64,000 nucleotides of DNA from Coriobacteriia bacterium (GTDB lineage: Bacteria > Actinomycetota > Coriobacteriia > Coriobacteriales > Eggerthellaceae), in contig JAUNNF010000004.1 in the NCBI GenBank assembly GCA_030537355.1, forward strand, positions 62,001 to 126,000. Reading direction: 5' to 3'. Made by a program: the position numbers and the translations under genes. The notes below the pieces were generated by a model. It was not told the DNA's origin, ran no database searches, and saw nothing but the letters and a program-made list of their open reading frames with translations. Position 1 is the stretch's first letter, and each line of letters opens with the position of its first letter. Shown in pieces: positions 27,748 through 41,101 of the stretch.

Positions 27748-30461
27748 TATAACACCTCACTACATCTGTCACATACACCGTCATTGTTGAGGTTTCGATA
27801 ATTCCAGCAACGTGGGCATTTTTCACCATCCGCATCTTCTATTTCAATAGCTAGGTCACCTTGCTTAAACTCAACAGAAGAAACAATAAACAACTCTTCG
27901 TAAACTGACTTGTCAAATTTAGGTTCATCTGGCATAGTAATTATCAGTTTAACAGCTTGACTCTGTCTAATGCCTTTATCCTCTAATGCTTTAGTAACAG
28001 CATCACGAAGCTCCAGTGCGCTTTCAAACTCATCTATTGCATCCATATTAACCTTTGGCATAAAATCTTTTAGTTCTGGCCAACCAGCAAGCTGAACAGA
28101 TTCAATGTCAGATTTCATACCTTCTGGATAATGTTCCCAAACTTCCTCGCATGTAAAGCTGAGTATAGGACTCAAAATTCTAACTAACACCTCTAGAACA
28201 TTTGCGAGTACTGTTTGAGCACTTCTTCTGTTATATGAATCAGCAGCATCAGAATAAAGTCTGTCTTTTGCAACATTCATATAAATTGACGAGAGTTCAT
28301 TATTGATAAAATTAAATGTAGATCTAAAAATATTATGGAAGGAATATTTGTCAAAATTCTCCGTGACATCATCTAACAATTTAGCTGTTTTGGCCAACAT
28401 CCAAGAATCAATTGGTAGAAGCTCGTCAACAAAATCATCATTACTAAAATCGTATAAATTGCCGAGCAAAAATCTAAATGAATTTCTTATCTTTCTGTAA
28501 GCATCTGTAATACGTTGTAAGATTTCTTTATCAATACCAACGTCTTGAGAATAATCAACACTAGAAACCCATAGACGAAGCACGTCAGCGCCAAATTTAT
28601 CCATAACTTCATCAGGAGCAACAACATTACCTTTAGATTTTGATTGTTTTTTGCCTTCGCCATCGACGATAAAACCACAGTGCATTACTTGTTTGTAAGG
28701 AGCAGTACCATAAGCACCAATTGAAGTTAAGAGAGATGATTGAAACCATCCTCTATGCTGATCAGAACCTTCTAGATACATTTCTGCTGGGAAATGTAGG
28801 CCTTCTGACTCACGATGTTTCAAAACACTTGTATGCGAAACACCACTCTCCCACCATACATCTAGGATGTCACGTTCAGGTTCAACTTCCTCACAGCCAC
28901 AGTTCTGGCATTTTACTGGCGGTAAATAATCTTTTGGATCTGTTGTAAACCATGCATCAGAACCTTTTTCTTCGAAAAGCTTAATTACAGCATCAAAGGT
29001 TTCGGCATTAGCTACTGTTTCACCGCATTTGGAACACTTAAATACAGGAAGCGGAACTCCCCAACTACGCTGACGAGAAATACACCAATCAGGGCGTTCT
29101 TCAACCATACTTCCAATTCTGTTCTTTGCCCAGTCTGGAATAAATTCAACATCATTGTCAATTGCAGCTTTTGCATCTTGCCGCAAATGTGTTTTATCCA
29201 TATCAACAAACCACTGGTCTGTAGCTCTAAATATAACTGGCTCATGGCAGCGCCAACAATGTGGATATGAGTGAGAAATATCAACATGTGCCACAAGCAC
29301 ACCTTGTTTTTTTAACCATTCAATAATTTTTGGATTAGCATCGTCAACGTCCAGTCCAGCGAATTCACCTGCCTCATCAGTCAATACTCCATTGTCATCA
29401 ACAGGCATCAAAACCGGAATATTAAATTTTTGTCCAACTAGATAATCGTCAACACCATGTCCTGGAGCTGTGTGCACTGCACCTGTACCACTATCTAGAG
29501 TTACATGATCTCCCCAGATAATTGTACCTTTTAAATCTTGTCTAATCGGACATGTATAAGTATAACCTTCTAAATCGCGACCAGTACAAACACCATCCAA
29601 TATTTCATACTTGTCCCATCCAGCAGCCTCAGCTACTTCTTCAACCAAATCTCTGGCCATTAACATGTTTTTACCATCAGCCGAAACAACACAATATTCT
29701 GCCTGAGGAGCAAGAGAAACAGCAGTATTTGCTGGTAAGGTCCAAGGAGTAGTTGTCCAAATAAGAACATACAACTCATCTACATCAAAACAATCTGGAA
29801 CTTTATCCATTTTAAAATTAACAAAAATTGAAGGTGAAATCTCGTCGCCATATTCAATTTCTGCTTCTGCTAAAGCTGTATGACAATGTTTACACCAATG
29901 AATTGGTTTACGTCCTCGATAAATGGCACCGTCTAAATACATTTTCTTAAATATCTCAACATTGCCAGATTCATAATTTTTATGAATTGTGAGATAAGGA
30001 TGTTCCCAGTCTGCATTAACACCTAAACGTTTAAAACCATCACGTTGAACATCAACAAATTTTTCGGCATATTCACGGCAAATTTTTCTAAGCGTTGGAG
30101 TATCAATTTTAGACATTTTCTCAGGGCCTAAATCTGTTTCAACTTTATGTTCAATAGGCTGTCCATGACAATCCCAGCCAGGAATATAAGGCGTGTAATA
30201 ACCTTGTTGAGCCTTACTTTTAACTACAAAATCTTTTAGTATTTTATTGAAAGCATGACCTAAGTGAATTGGACCATTTGCATAAGGTGGGCCATCATGT
30301 AATACAAAAGGTTCTCCGTCCTTGTTTTTATCAAGAACCTGCTTGTAAATATCCATTTCATTCCATTTATCTAATCTTTTTGGTTCATTAATAGGAAGAT
30401 TTCCACGCATAGGGAAATCGGTCTTTGGTAAATTCATTGTATCTTTGTAACTTTGTGCCAT
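27747..30461 (-). CDS. ileS: Isoleucine-tRNA ligase
   Basis: 904 residues from the chosen ATG. Motifs: LPKTDFPMRGNLP, the HIGH motif GPIHLGHAFNKILKD, the editing domain (TTTPWTLPANTAVSLAP), DVWWESGVSH, the KMSKS loop as KKQSKSKGNVV (K-Q-S-K-S instead of K-M-S-K-S), and a C-terminal zinc knuckle CPRCWN..CDRC. The frame extends to 30479, but GAAGGAGATATA immediately precedes ATG 30461, so that is the start. No T-box leader is possible in the 88 bases to the divergent gene. It heads the ileS-mtlA-lspA-trpB-rluD-metG-tatD-ksgA run. Confidence 0.97.
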   Translation of the reverse strand: MAQSYKDTMNLPKTDFPMRGNLPINEPKRLDKWNEMDIYKQVLDKNKDGEPFVLHDGPPYANGPIHLGHAFNKILKDFVVKSKAQQGYYTPYIPGWDCHGQPIEHKVETDLGPEKMSKIDTPTLRKICREYAEKFVDVQRDGFKRLGVNADWEHPYLTIHKNYESGNVEIFKKMYLDGAIYRGRKPIHWCKHCHTALAEAEIEYGDEISPSIFVNFKMDKVPDCFDVDELYVLIWTTTPWTLPANTAVSLAPQAEYCVVSADGKNMLMARDLVEEVAEAAGWDKYEILDGVCTGRDLEGYTYTCPIRQDLKGTIIWGDHVTLDSGTGAVHTAPGHGVDDYLVGQKFNIPVLMPVDDNGVLTDEAGEFAGLDVDDANPKIIEWLKKQGVLVAHVDISHSYPHCWRCHEPVIFRATDQWFVDMDKTHLRQDAKAAIDNDVEFIPDWAKNRIGSMVEERPDWCISRQRSWGVPLPVFKCSKCGETVANAETFDAVIKLFEEKGSDAWFTTDPKDYLPPVKCQNCGCEEVEPERDILDVWWESGVSHTSVLKHRESEGLHFPAEMYLEGSDQHRGWFQSSLLTSIGAYGTAPYKQVMHCGFIVDGEGKKQSKSKGNVVAPDEVMDKFGADVLRLWVSSVDYSQDVGIDKEILQRITDAYRKIRNSFRFLLGNLYDFSNDDFVDELLPIDSWMLAKTAKLLDDVTENFDKYSFHNIFRSTFNFINNELSSIYMNVAKDRLYSDAADSYNRRSAQTVLANVLEVLVRILSPILSFTCEEVWEHYPEGMKSDIESVQLAGWPELKDFMPKVNMDAIDEFESALELRDAVTKALEDKGIRQSQAVKLIITMPDEPKFDKSVYEELFIVSSVEFKQGDLAIEIEDADGEKCPRCWNYRNLNNDGVCDRCSEVL

Positions 30462-30549
30462 TATATCTCCTTCATACAAGCAAATAATTGTATCAAAAAA
30501 ACAAAATAATATAATGTATAATTACAAATAAATTCTAAAGGAGGCCGTA

Positions 30550-34703
<4,154 letters not shown>

Positions 34704-34707
<4 letters not shown>

Positions 34708-36131
34708 TCAGACTTTGCCTGTTGCAATTCCTTGTCCTGCTTCAAAACTTTACGTCCACGTTTTTTCCAAAAGTCATATGTGTATCTTAATTGTTTGTGT
34801 AGTAATTTCTCTTCTTTGTTACGATATTCAGAGCTACACTCCTCAACAATGTTCGGGCAATTTGCCAGACGAAGACAACTAGGACAATGCTTACACGTTC
34901 TGCATTCTTCTTTATATGGGTACAACCTTTCCCATTCTTTAATAATATCCTGATTATAATCATTTGAATAAATGCTACCCCATGTAGGTAAAGCCTCAGT
35001 AAAATGTTCACATTTTGTAAGATTTCCATCAGGCAAAATAACGACAGACTGTTTTGAGTCAGCCATACAGTGATTCATCTTTATAGATCTAGGAAGAGCA
35101 TCTGCAGATGCGAGATGTTTATTAAATAGTAAATTCTGGATTTCCAACTCTCTATCATAGCATTCTTCTAAACTTTTATCAGACATTGCTCTTTTTGTGC
35201 CTACCTTTGATATTTCTTGAAATAACGTATGACAGTAAACATGTACGTATTTGTTGTTAGCAAATCTTTTTGATAAAATTTCAATTAAGTCTTTTATATC
35301 TTCTTCGTTCTCGGGAGATAAATTAAGACGAATTAAAACTTTAATTTTGGCCTTTATTAATAGATCGATATTGTCAAGTACTCTCGAAAAAGGATCTCGA
35401 GTGTCATTTTCATCTAAAACGGCATAAGATTTTGCATTGTTATATACATCTCGAGTCCCATCTAGAGTAATTTGTAGGGACTTAAGATTCCATAAATTAA
35501 CTGCTTGTTTAATTAATTTTTCATCAAACATATAGCCGTTTGTTATCATAGATGAAGTATAATCGTATCCGTCCCTTGAAAGCTCATTACAAATAATATC
35601 AATGGCCTCGTAATTAAAAAGAGGCTCGCCTCCAAACCAAGCTAAATGTATATTTTTTTTATCTTTTGAAGATTTTTTAATAAAATTAGCAACATCAAAC
35701 GCCATCTGCTTGTCCATTGTTGCTTTTTCGCAGCCGTTTTCATAACAATAATAACATCTAGCATTGCATTCAGTAGTTGTAAGTATAGTAAAACTTGTTA
35801 ATCCTGTATCAATATTGCTATTTTCATAGACAACATTATAGATATCTCTTACTTGCTGAAATGTTTTTAGCTCATCAAAATTTTTGGGGACCAAGTACCA
35901 ACCTTCTATAAGCTTTTTAATCGTAGGGTGATCTGTATCTAAATTTTCTAGAGCATCTTTTTCTGATTTGTTTAACACCCAAGCAGATTTTGTAAAATTA
36001 TTGTAAAGCACAAGGCCTCCATCGTCTGTATCGTCTTGTACTACAAAATTCATCATACGATAATCTGAAGATGGCTTCTGTTTGCCCAAAATAGACTTTA
36101 TATTGTTTCTTTCGTTATAAATTATTTCCAT
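34704..36131 (-). CDS. Radical SAM/SPASM peptide-maturase-type protein
   Basis: 475 residues. Residues 1 to about 105 are an N-terminal module (YNNFTKSAWVLNKSEKDALE) as in peptide-modifying radical SAM enzymes. The radical SAM centre is TECNARCYYCYE (C-x3-C-x2-C, about residues 118-129), followed by HLAWFGGEPLFN and LQITLDGTRD. The C-terminal SPASM region has MNHCMADSKQSVVILPDG, KCEHF and CRTCKHCPSCLRLANC for extra iron-sulfur clusters. Such enzymes install crosslinks or epimers in ribosomal peptides, or activate sulfatases. The preceding gene, 3 bases away, encodes a PqqD-like protein, the usual leader-binding partner, so I infer a RiPP role. No precursor gene is visible. Confidence 0.85.
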
Positions 36132-36134
36132 TGT

Positions 36135-36398
36135 CTACTCTATAACACCAGCATCAATCATTTGGTTTACAATGGCATCAATATCGCGTCTAGCGGATTC
36201 AGCTGACACATCGTAAACTTCTGTAAATTTTTCTACAATATCATCTATGGACTTACCCTCGTCAATCATGTCCCAAATTAATGAAGCTGAAGGGTTAAGT
36301 TTAATTATGCCTTCAAAATCCTTACTAGCATCTCCTGTTGGCACAACAACCATATCATCCATAATAGGTCGCTTTACAAAACCTTCTTTGATTTTCAT
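36135..36398 (-). CDS. PqqD-family peptide-chaperone (RiPP recognition element)
   Basis: 87 residues from ATG 36398, chosen because GGAGGTAATT precedes it directly (the frame extends to 36410). The sequence has the PqqD pattern: FVKRPIMDDMVVVPTG, a central FEGIIKLNPSASLIWDMIDEG, then SIDDIVEKFTEVYDVSAESA and a last helix DIDAIVNQMIDAGVIE. PqqD-like domains bind the leader of a precursor peptide and present it to a radical SAM enzyme, here the next gene with a 3-base gap. It follows mtaB with 14 bases between. Confidence 0.85.
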   Translation of the reverse strand: MKIKEGFVKRPIMDDMVVVPTGDASKDFEGIIKLNPSASLIWDMIDEGKSIDDIVEKFTEVYDVSAESARRDIDAIVNQMIDAGVIE

Positions 36399-36412
36399 AA
36401 TTACCTCCATGT

Positions 36413-37552
36413 CTATAGTATAACACTAATCAGCTCTCCAGGCTTAGAAGCTTTAGGAGAAGCTATAGTATGATAGCTCTCCGTTCTTGAAACCTCTTTT
36501 GACTCTACCAAAACAAGTTCTGAAGATCCTTTACGAGCATTAAAATCTTTAATTGCAAGATTTTTTGACAATTCGCGCAGATTTTTTGCTCGTTTCTGTT
36601 TAATGTCTTCAGGAATCTGATTAGGCATTATCGCTGCAGGTGTCCCTACGCGAACAGAGTAAGGAAAAACATGAATTTTCATAAAACCGCATTTGTTACA
36701 CAAATCAAAACTTTGTTTAAAATCGCTAGAGTCCTCTCCAGGAAAACCAACAATTATGTCTGTAGATAGTGCTATTGTTGGTATTTTTTCACGCAACTTA
36801 TAAACAAGAGAAAGATACTCATCAGCATTATAATGTCGCGCCATTTTTTTTAATATTCTAGAAGAACCTGATTGTAAAGGAAGATGTAGATGCCTACATA
36901 TTTTCCCATCTGAGTCAGCTATCAAATCAATAATGTCATCTGTTAAATTTTGTGGCTCTATGGAGGATAATCTAATTCTTGTGTCGGAATGTAAAAGCTC
37001 TGTTAAAAGACCACATAAATCATTATATGCACCAAGATTCACTCCTGTTAATACGACTTCTTTAACACCAGAATCAGAAAGTTCATTAAACCTGTTTATA
37101 ATGAATTTTTTATCTAGGGAAACACTTTTGCCTCTAGCAACATGTACTATACAATATGTACATGCATTATCACAACCATCTTGAATCTTAATTGAAGCAC
37201 GTGTTCTGAATTTTTCATTAGCGAGGATACTTGCACATCCTACATCCAAATCTTTTTTTGAAATAATCTCTATTCTTGAATCAAGCGATTTATAAAAATC
37301 TGAGTGTATTACACAAGAACAACCCGTTAATATAATTTTTGCTTTCTTATTTGTAGTACATAAGCTTTTTACTGCTTTCCTTGTTTTTTTCTCAGCCGTA
37401 TGCGTAACAGTACAAGTATTTATTAAAATCAAATCAGCTTCTTCAGAGGACGAAAACTCCCAGCCATTTTCAAGTAAATAAGCAGCAAAATCATCTGCCT
37501 CAGCTCTATTTACTTTGCAGCCAAGTGATTTTATGTAGAATTTCTTAGACAT
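36413..37552 (-). CDS. mtaB: tRNA (N6-L-threonylcarbamoyladenosine(37)) methylthiotransferase
   Basis: 379 residues. The N-terminal UPF0004 domain has SLGCKVNRAEADD, NTCTVTHTAE and GCSCVI cysteines for one cluster; the radical SAM motif is IQDGCDNACTYCIVHVARG, followed by LTGVNLGAY, RLSSIEP and HLHLPLQSG. The LGCKVN/THTAE variant marks MtaB rather than MiaB. It makes ms2t6A in tRNA. The C-terminus is short, with little of the usual TRAM domain (ends KPGELISVIL). It overlaps rsmE by 8 bases. Confidence 0.92.
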   Translation of the reverse strand: MSKKFYIKSLGCKVNRAEADDFAAYLLENGWEFSSSEEADLILINTCTVTHTAEKKTRKAVKSLCTTNKKAKIILTGCSCVIHSDFYKSLDSRIEIISKKDLDVGCASILANEKFRTRASIKIQDGCDNACTYCIVHVARGKSVSLDKKFIINRFNELSDSGVKEVVLTGVNLGAYNDLCGLLTELLHSDTRIRLSSIEPQNLTDDIIDLIADSDGKICRHLHLPLQSGSSRILKKMARHYNADEYLSLVYKLREKIPTIALSTDIIVGFPGEDSSDFKQSFDLCNKCGFMKIHVFPYSVRVGTPAAIMPNQIPEDIKQKRAKNLRELSKNLAIKDFNARKGSSELVLVESKEVSRTESYHTIASPKASKPGELISVIL

Positions 37553-38255
37553 GATTAAACTTTATCAATGTTGTAGCAACAATATTAGCAGTCTCTGTAC
37601 GAAGAATGTTTGATCCCAGAGAGGCAACATAAGTATTCTTATTAATCGATTTAATCTTATCGACCTCGTTATTAGTAATCCCACCTTCGGGACCAATAAC
37701 AATAGCGATATTTTTATGTTTTATCTCATGTATAAAATCTAGATTGTCTGCTTCTTCCCAAAACAGATATACAGCATCATATTTTTTTAAAAAATCAAAA
37801 TTATTTTGAATGTGATGTACGAATGGAATTGAATATCTACCAGATTGCATAGCAGCACTTTTAGCAATTTTTTGCCATCGCCTCTCACGTTTTTGTGACT
37901 TGTTGTTATCAAGCTTTACAACACAACGTTCAAATGAAATAGGATAAAAATCGTTTACTCCGATCTCAGTACATGATTTAATTACATCATCGAGCTTTGA
38001 ACCTTTAGCCAATCCAGGACAAAGCGTAATACTAAAATTGTCGATATGCTTATCGCGTTTACAAACTCTAACATTAAAATCATAATCAAGGATCTCGCAC
38101 TCAAAATAAATGCCTTTAGCATCTATAACACCAATATGTTCGCCAGGTGCTAACCTTAAAACTTTAGCATGATGTAAGTCTTCATCAGAAAGATTTAAGG
38201 TAAAACAACCACCTTCAATAATTTGTTCTTCAAGAAAAAAATGTTGTAGAGACAT
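37545..38255 (-). CDS. rsmE: 16S rRNA (uracil(1498)-N3)-methyltransferase
   Basis: 236 residues, normal length. DLHHAKVLRLAPGEHIGVID near the N-terminus belongs to the PUA-like domain, and the SPOUT domain has KGSKLDDVIKSCTEIGV, RWQKIAKSAAMQSGR, IVIGPEGGITNNEVD and the knot end SLGSNILRTETA. It methylates U1498 of 16S rRNA. It directly precedes mtaB, an order seen in many bacteria, and follows the binding-protein gene by 3 bases. Confidence 0.94.
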   Translation of the reverse strand: MSLQHFFLEEQIIEGGCFTLNLSDEDLHHAKVLRLAPGEHIGVIDAKGIYFECEILDYDFNVRVCKRDKHIDNFSITLCPGLAKGSKLDDVIKSCTEIGVNDFYPISFERCVVKLDNNKSQKRERRWQKIAKSAAMQSGRYSIPFVHHIQNNFDFLKKYDAVYLFWEEADNLDFIHEIKHKNIAIVIGPEGGITNNEVDKIKSINKNTYVASLGSNILRTETANIVATTLIKFNHV

Positions 38256-38258
38256 AAA

Positions 38259-39146
38259 TTATTGAGTATTTGTATGATCGTAAACAGCGCCTTCAACGTC
38301 ACTCATATTAGCTTGATTTCCAGCGCCTTCAGTTTTAGGTACGGCATCTAAAAGCAAGTTTTTAGCAAGATACTTACTCTCAATTACTCCAAATGTACCA
38401 TTTTTCTTAAGCTGTTCAAGAATTACAGCAATTTTAGTTTGAAGTAGGACATTGCTCTCATATACACCTACACAATACCCACTTGGATTGCTGAGAAGCC
38501 CAATAAGATAGCAGGACACATCAGAATTATTTGCTATATAAGTACCAACTACAGCATCTGCAGCAACATAATCAACTCTATTGTTGTTTAAGGAATCAAA
38601 GCATGCAGTCAAATTACTTTCGAGTTTAATATTAGATACGTCTAGCTGATTTTGAGCAGCAAGAGCGCCTGAAGAAGCCATTTGAGCACCGACCTTTTTG
38701 CCGTCGCCTTTTTTAGGTAGAGGAGCATTTGCACTTTTTGCAAAAAGAGCGCTAGCAGTATCAACGTATTTCTCAGATTTCCAGCAATTGGCTAAAGTAG
38801 CACTTTTATCAACGCCCATAACAATATCAACTTTTTTATCCTTTAGAGCTTTTGCTCCGTTGGTTCCCACATCTTGAATCTCAACATTTAGGCCAAGACC
38901 GTCACCAATAGCATAAGCAACATCAACGTCAATACCGCTCATTTTTGATGTCTCACCTGCTAATGGAGGATTGTCTGCATCTACTCCTACCTTTAGCGTA
39001 CCTGATTGGATAATATTAGGTGTATTAATTTGAGCATTTTTTAATTCTGGTTTATAGTTGCTTGAGCATGAACATAAAACAACAATAAGAGACATAAAAG
39101 TAGCTAAAACTACGATTCTTAGTATATTTTTCTTTACTTTAGTCAT
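38259..39146 (-). CDS. Family 3 solute-binding lipoprotein (amino-acid type)
   Basis: 295 residues. A signal peptide with lipobox-like LCSC (cysteine at residue 27) is followed by GTLKVGVDADNPPLAG, MSGIDVDVAYAIGDGLGL, DIVMGVDKSATL and YVAADAVVGTYI, the pattern of extracellular family 3 (SBP_bac_3) binding proteins for polar amino acids. No ABC permease or ATPase gene is nearby, so it is an orphan receptor or works with a distant transporter. GGAGGATAT precedes ATG 39146. A GC-rich foldable leader of about 190 bases lies upstream, suggesting RNA-level control. The C-terminal 25 residues (KTEGAGNQANMSD) are non-conserved. Confidence 0.88.
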   Translation of the reverse strand: MTKVKKNILRIVVLATFMSLIVVLCSCSSNYKPELKNAQINTPNIIQSGTLKVGVDADNPPLAGETSKMSGIDVDVAYAIGDGLGLNVEIQDVGTNGAKALKDKKVDIVMGVDKSATLANCWKSEKYVDTASALFAKSANAPLPKKGDGKKVGAQMASSGALAAQNQLDVSNIKLESNLTACFDSLNNNRVDYVAADAVVGTYIANNSDVSCYLIGLLSNPSGYCVGVYESNVLLQTKIAVILEQLKKNGTFGVIESKYLAKNLLLDAVPKTEGAGNQANMSDVEGAVYDHTNTQ

Positions 39147-39167
39147 ATATCCTCCATTTAATATCTA

Positions 39168-39336
39168 GCTTCTTCCCTGACCTAGTCTTTGCCCCCACAC
39201 TCGCGTGAAAATCACGACTTACATCTAGAACGCGCCATGCTCAGGTTTTAATACCCTTACGTGGGTCCTTTCGACCGCGTCTGCCATGGACTTGAGGAGA
39301 CTACACCGAATCCTCGCAACTACAGTCGGAAGAAGC
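39168..39336 (-). ncRNA. Candidate structured leader RNA of the binding-protein gene
   Basis: 169 bases that are clearly richer in G+C than the surroundings and carry no ORF. Read on the minus strand the ends pair perfectly (GCTTCTTCC at 39336-39328 with GGAAGAAGC at 39176-39168). Inside are CGTGA/TCACG with a three-base loop, ACCC/GGGT around ACGTAA, GGTC/GACC around GAAAG, GAGGA/TCCTC and CCATG/CATGG. A -10 box is placed so that transcription starts at the first base of the outer stem. The 3' end is about 8 bases before the ribosome site of the lipoprotein gene. I could not match it to lysine, cobalamin, SAM, TPP, FMN, 6S, SRP or T-box patterns from memory. The plus strand is possible but has no comparable promoter. 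Confidence 0.6.
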
Positions 39337-39342
39337 ATCTAT

Positions 39343-39348
39343 ATTCTA
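39343..39348 (-). promoter_or_regulatory. Extended -10 box in front of the structured leader
   Basis: Minus-strand TAGAAT preceded by TGC (TGCTAGAAT, an extended -10). Counting 7 bases downstream reaches 39336, the first base of the outer stem of the leader. No good -35 is visible, which an extended -10 can tolerate. Confidence 0.5.
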
Positions 39349-39392
39349 GCAAAAAATTATTAAATAATTGTACTTATTTATAGGTTTTTTGC

Positions 39393-39398
39393 TATAGT
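39393..39398 (+). promoter_or_regulatory. Promoter of rpsT
   Basis: TGCTATAGT is an extended -10 (TATAGT at 39393-39398) with TTGTAC (39368-39373) 19 bases upstream as a weak -35. The leader to ATG 39434 is about 28 bases and contains AGGAGG. Confidence 0.55.
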
Positions 39399-39433
39399 AT
39401 GCACCCGACGCTTAAAATGTATTAGGAGGAAAC

Positions 39434-40084
39434 ATGGCAAATATTAAAAGCCAAAAGAAAAGAATTAAAACAAACGAGAAAGCTCATATCAGAAATGTAG
39501 CTTACAAAAAGGAGATTAAAACTCAGACTCGTAAAGTTAAAGATGCAGTAGATGCTAAAAAGGCAGATGTAGCTCTTAAAGAAGCCTTAACTGCATGCAA
39601 ATTACTCGACAGAGCTGCTGCAAAAGGCATCATTCATAAAAATCAAGCCGCTAACAGAAAAAGTGGCATCATGGCTCTAGCTAACCAAATTGTTACTGAT
39701 AAAGAACGCACAGCATATAAGCCTGAACCAAAGAAAACTCCTGAAAAAAAAGGTGGCACAAAAAAGGCTAAGGCAAAGGAAGAACGCGAGAAGGCCATGA
39801 AAAAAGAATCCGAAGAAAAAGCAAAACGCCGTGAAAAGACTCAAAAAGCTCAAAAGGCTGCAGAAAAGAAAAAGGCAGCTGAAGAAAAAGCTGCTGAAGA
39901 AGCTACTCCAGAGACAGAGGCTCCAGCTGAGGAGGCTCCTGCTGCTGAAGAAGCACCTAAGGAAGAAGAAAAACCTGCTGAAGAAGCACCTAAAGAGGAA
40001 GAGCCTAAAGCAGAAGAACCTCCTAAAGAAGATCCTCCAAAAGAGGAAGAAGCACCTAAAGAGGAAGAGAAAAAAGAAGAGTAA
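39434..40084 (+). CDS. rpsT: 30S ribosomal protein S20 with a long charged C-terminal tail
   Basis: 216 residues, where S20 is normally 85-90. Residues 1-88 are a standard S20 ([45 protein letters not shown]) that binds 16S rRNA. From about residue 95 the sequence is a Lys/Ala/Glu helix-former ([20 protein letters not shown]) that then becomes an acidic Pro/Glu/Ala repeat region (units such as APKEEE, AEEAPK) ending KEEEKKEE. The tail is likely disordered. There is no stop between the parts and the transcription terminator follows 4 bases after the stop. AGGAGG precedes the ATG by 5 bases. Confidence 0.95.
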   Translation: MANIKSQKKRIKTNEKAHIRNVAYKKEIKTQTRKVKDAVDAKKADVALKEALTACKLLDRAAAKGIIHKNQAANRKSGIMALANQIVTDKERTAYKPEPKKTPEKKGGTKKAKAKEEREKAMKKESEEKAKRREKTQKAQKAAEKKKAAEEKAAEEATPETEAPAEEAPAAEEAPKEEEKPAEEAPKEEEPKAEEPPKEDPPKEEEAPKEEEKKEE

Positions 40085-40088
40085 AATT

Positions 40089-40113
40089 AAAGCTCCCGAA
40101 AGGGAGCTTTTTT
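40089..40113. terminator. Bidirectional intrinsic terminator between rpsT and the methyltransferase gene
   Basis: An 8-base stem AAGCTCCC/GGGAGCTT with GAAA loop is followed by a T run on the plus strand (ending rpsT), while on the minus strand TTTAATTTTA follows the same hairpin, serving the methyltransferase gene that stops at 40112. It is one of the few clear terminators in the window. Confidence 0.85.
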
Positions 40114-41080
40114 ATGAAGCCTCTCTAATAGCTTCATAAATATTTCCAGCAATACGCTCAATCACAGAAACGCAAACTGAATTACCAGCTTGTTTGTATA
40201 GTCTAGCATCGCTCATATCTTTAGGCAATTTGTAATTTTTAGGAAAGCCTTGAGCATTAAAACATTCATGAGGAACCATTTTTCTAATTCCAAACTTCGT
40301 TTTCACAATACAAACATTGTGTCCGCCTTCTCCTTGATTTGCTGTTAAAGTAGGAACAACACCGCTTTTGTTTTTTCTGACATACTTTCTACGCCATTGG
40401 TAAACAGCACGATCGTCATCTATCGAATCTACAAGTTTTTCATAAATATTTCCCTTGTACTTACCTTTTGTGTAATAATATTTGTCATCAAATTTTTTAT
40501 CAAAATCAATAATATCACTAAGCTTAGTTTCTAATTTAACCGGATATGGAAATTCGAAATTTTTAAATATCTCTTTAGACTTAAAAGCAACAACGTAAAT
40601 GCGTTCTCTGTTCTGAGGGATATTTCCGTACTCCATAGCATTAAGCACCTGATATTTAACTTTATAACCTAAATTTTGTAATTGCTCTAGAATTACCCTA
40701 AAAGTATTACCATTGTCATGACTAACAAGATTTTTAACATTTTCAAGGAAAACAATATCTGGTTCTTTATCTTTTACGATACGAATAAGTTCAAAAAATA
40801 AAGTGCCACGCCCTTTATTATCCTCAAATCCTTCTCTAAGGCCTGCCTGAGAAAAGGGCTGACAAGGAAAACCAGCAAGCATAATATCGAAATCTGGTAT
40901 ATCTGAAGATTTAATATCTTTGATATCTCTTGTGTCGACCGAAATATCAAAATTCAATTCATAAGTGTTAGCTGGATAAGAATCAAATTCGTTAGCGTAA
41001 ACTGTTTTAAATTTACCCGTATTTTCGAAACCTAAATCAATACCACCAACACCAGCAAAAAAAGATGCAACCTTATACAT
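40112..41080 (-). CDS. DNA (cytosine-5)-methyltransferase of a type II system
   Basis: 322 residues with the C5-methyltransferase motifs in order: I FFAGVGGIDLGF (about 6-17), IV MLAGFPCQPFSQAG with the catalytic cysteine, VI FLENVKNL, VIII PQNRERIYVV, and X KQAGNSVCVS. The target-recognition region between VIII and IX (about residues 185-260) contains RWRRKYV-like and PTLTANQGEGGHN blocks. It methylates cytosine within the recognition site of the partner nuclease encoded just upstream. A GGAG site lies 6 bases before ATG 41080. The recognition sequence is not readable; GCNGC is a guess from the nuclease resemblance. Confidence 0.93.
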   Translation of the reverse strand: MYKVASFFAGVGGIDLGFENTGKFKTVYANEFDSYPANTYELNFDISVDTRDIKDIKSSDIPDFDIMLAGFPCQPFSQAGLREGFEDNKGRGTLFFELIRIVKDKEPDIVFLENVKNLVSHDNGNTFRVILEQLQNLGYKVKYQVLNAMEYGNIPQNRERIYVVAFKSKEIFKNFEFPYPVKLETKLSDIIDFDKKFDDKYYYTKGKYKGNIYEKLVDSIDDDRAVYQWRRKYVRKNKSGVVPTLTANQGEGGHNVCIVKTKFGIRKMVPHECFNAQGFPKNYKLPKDMSDARLYKQAGNSVCVSVIERIAGNIYEAIREAS

Positions 41081-41101
41081 TTAAACTCCATTCGTTAAAT
41101 T

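Noticed and set aside
30462-30549. T-box leader for ileS
   Set aside because: Only 88 bases separate it from the divergent gene and no T-box sequence was found.
39831-40139. A plus-strand frame rich in Lys/Leu/Arg overlapping rpsT
   Set aside because: It is the shifted frame of the repetitive GAA/GCT/CCT codons of the S20 tail and runs on into the terminator; it has no ribosome site.
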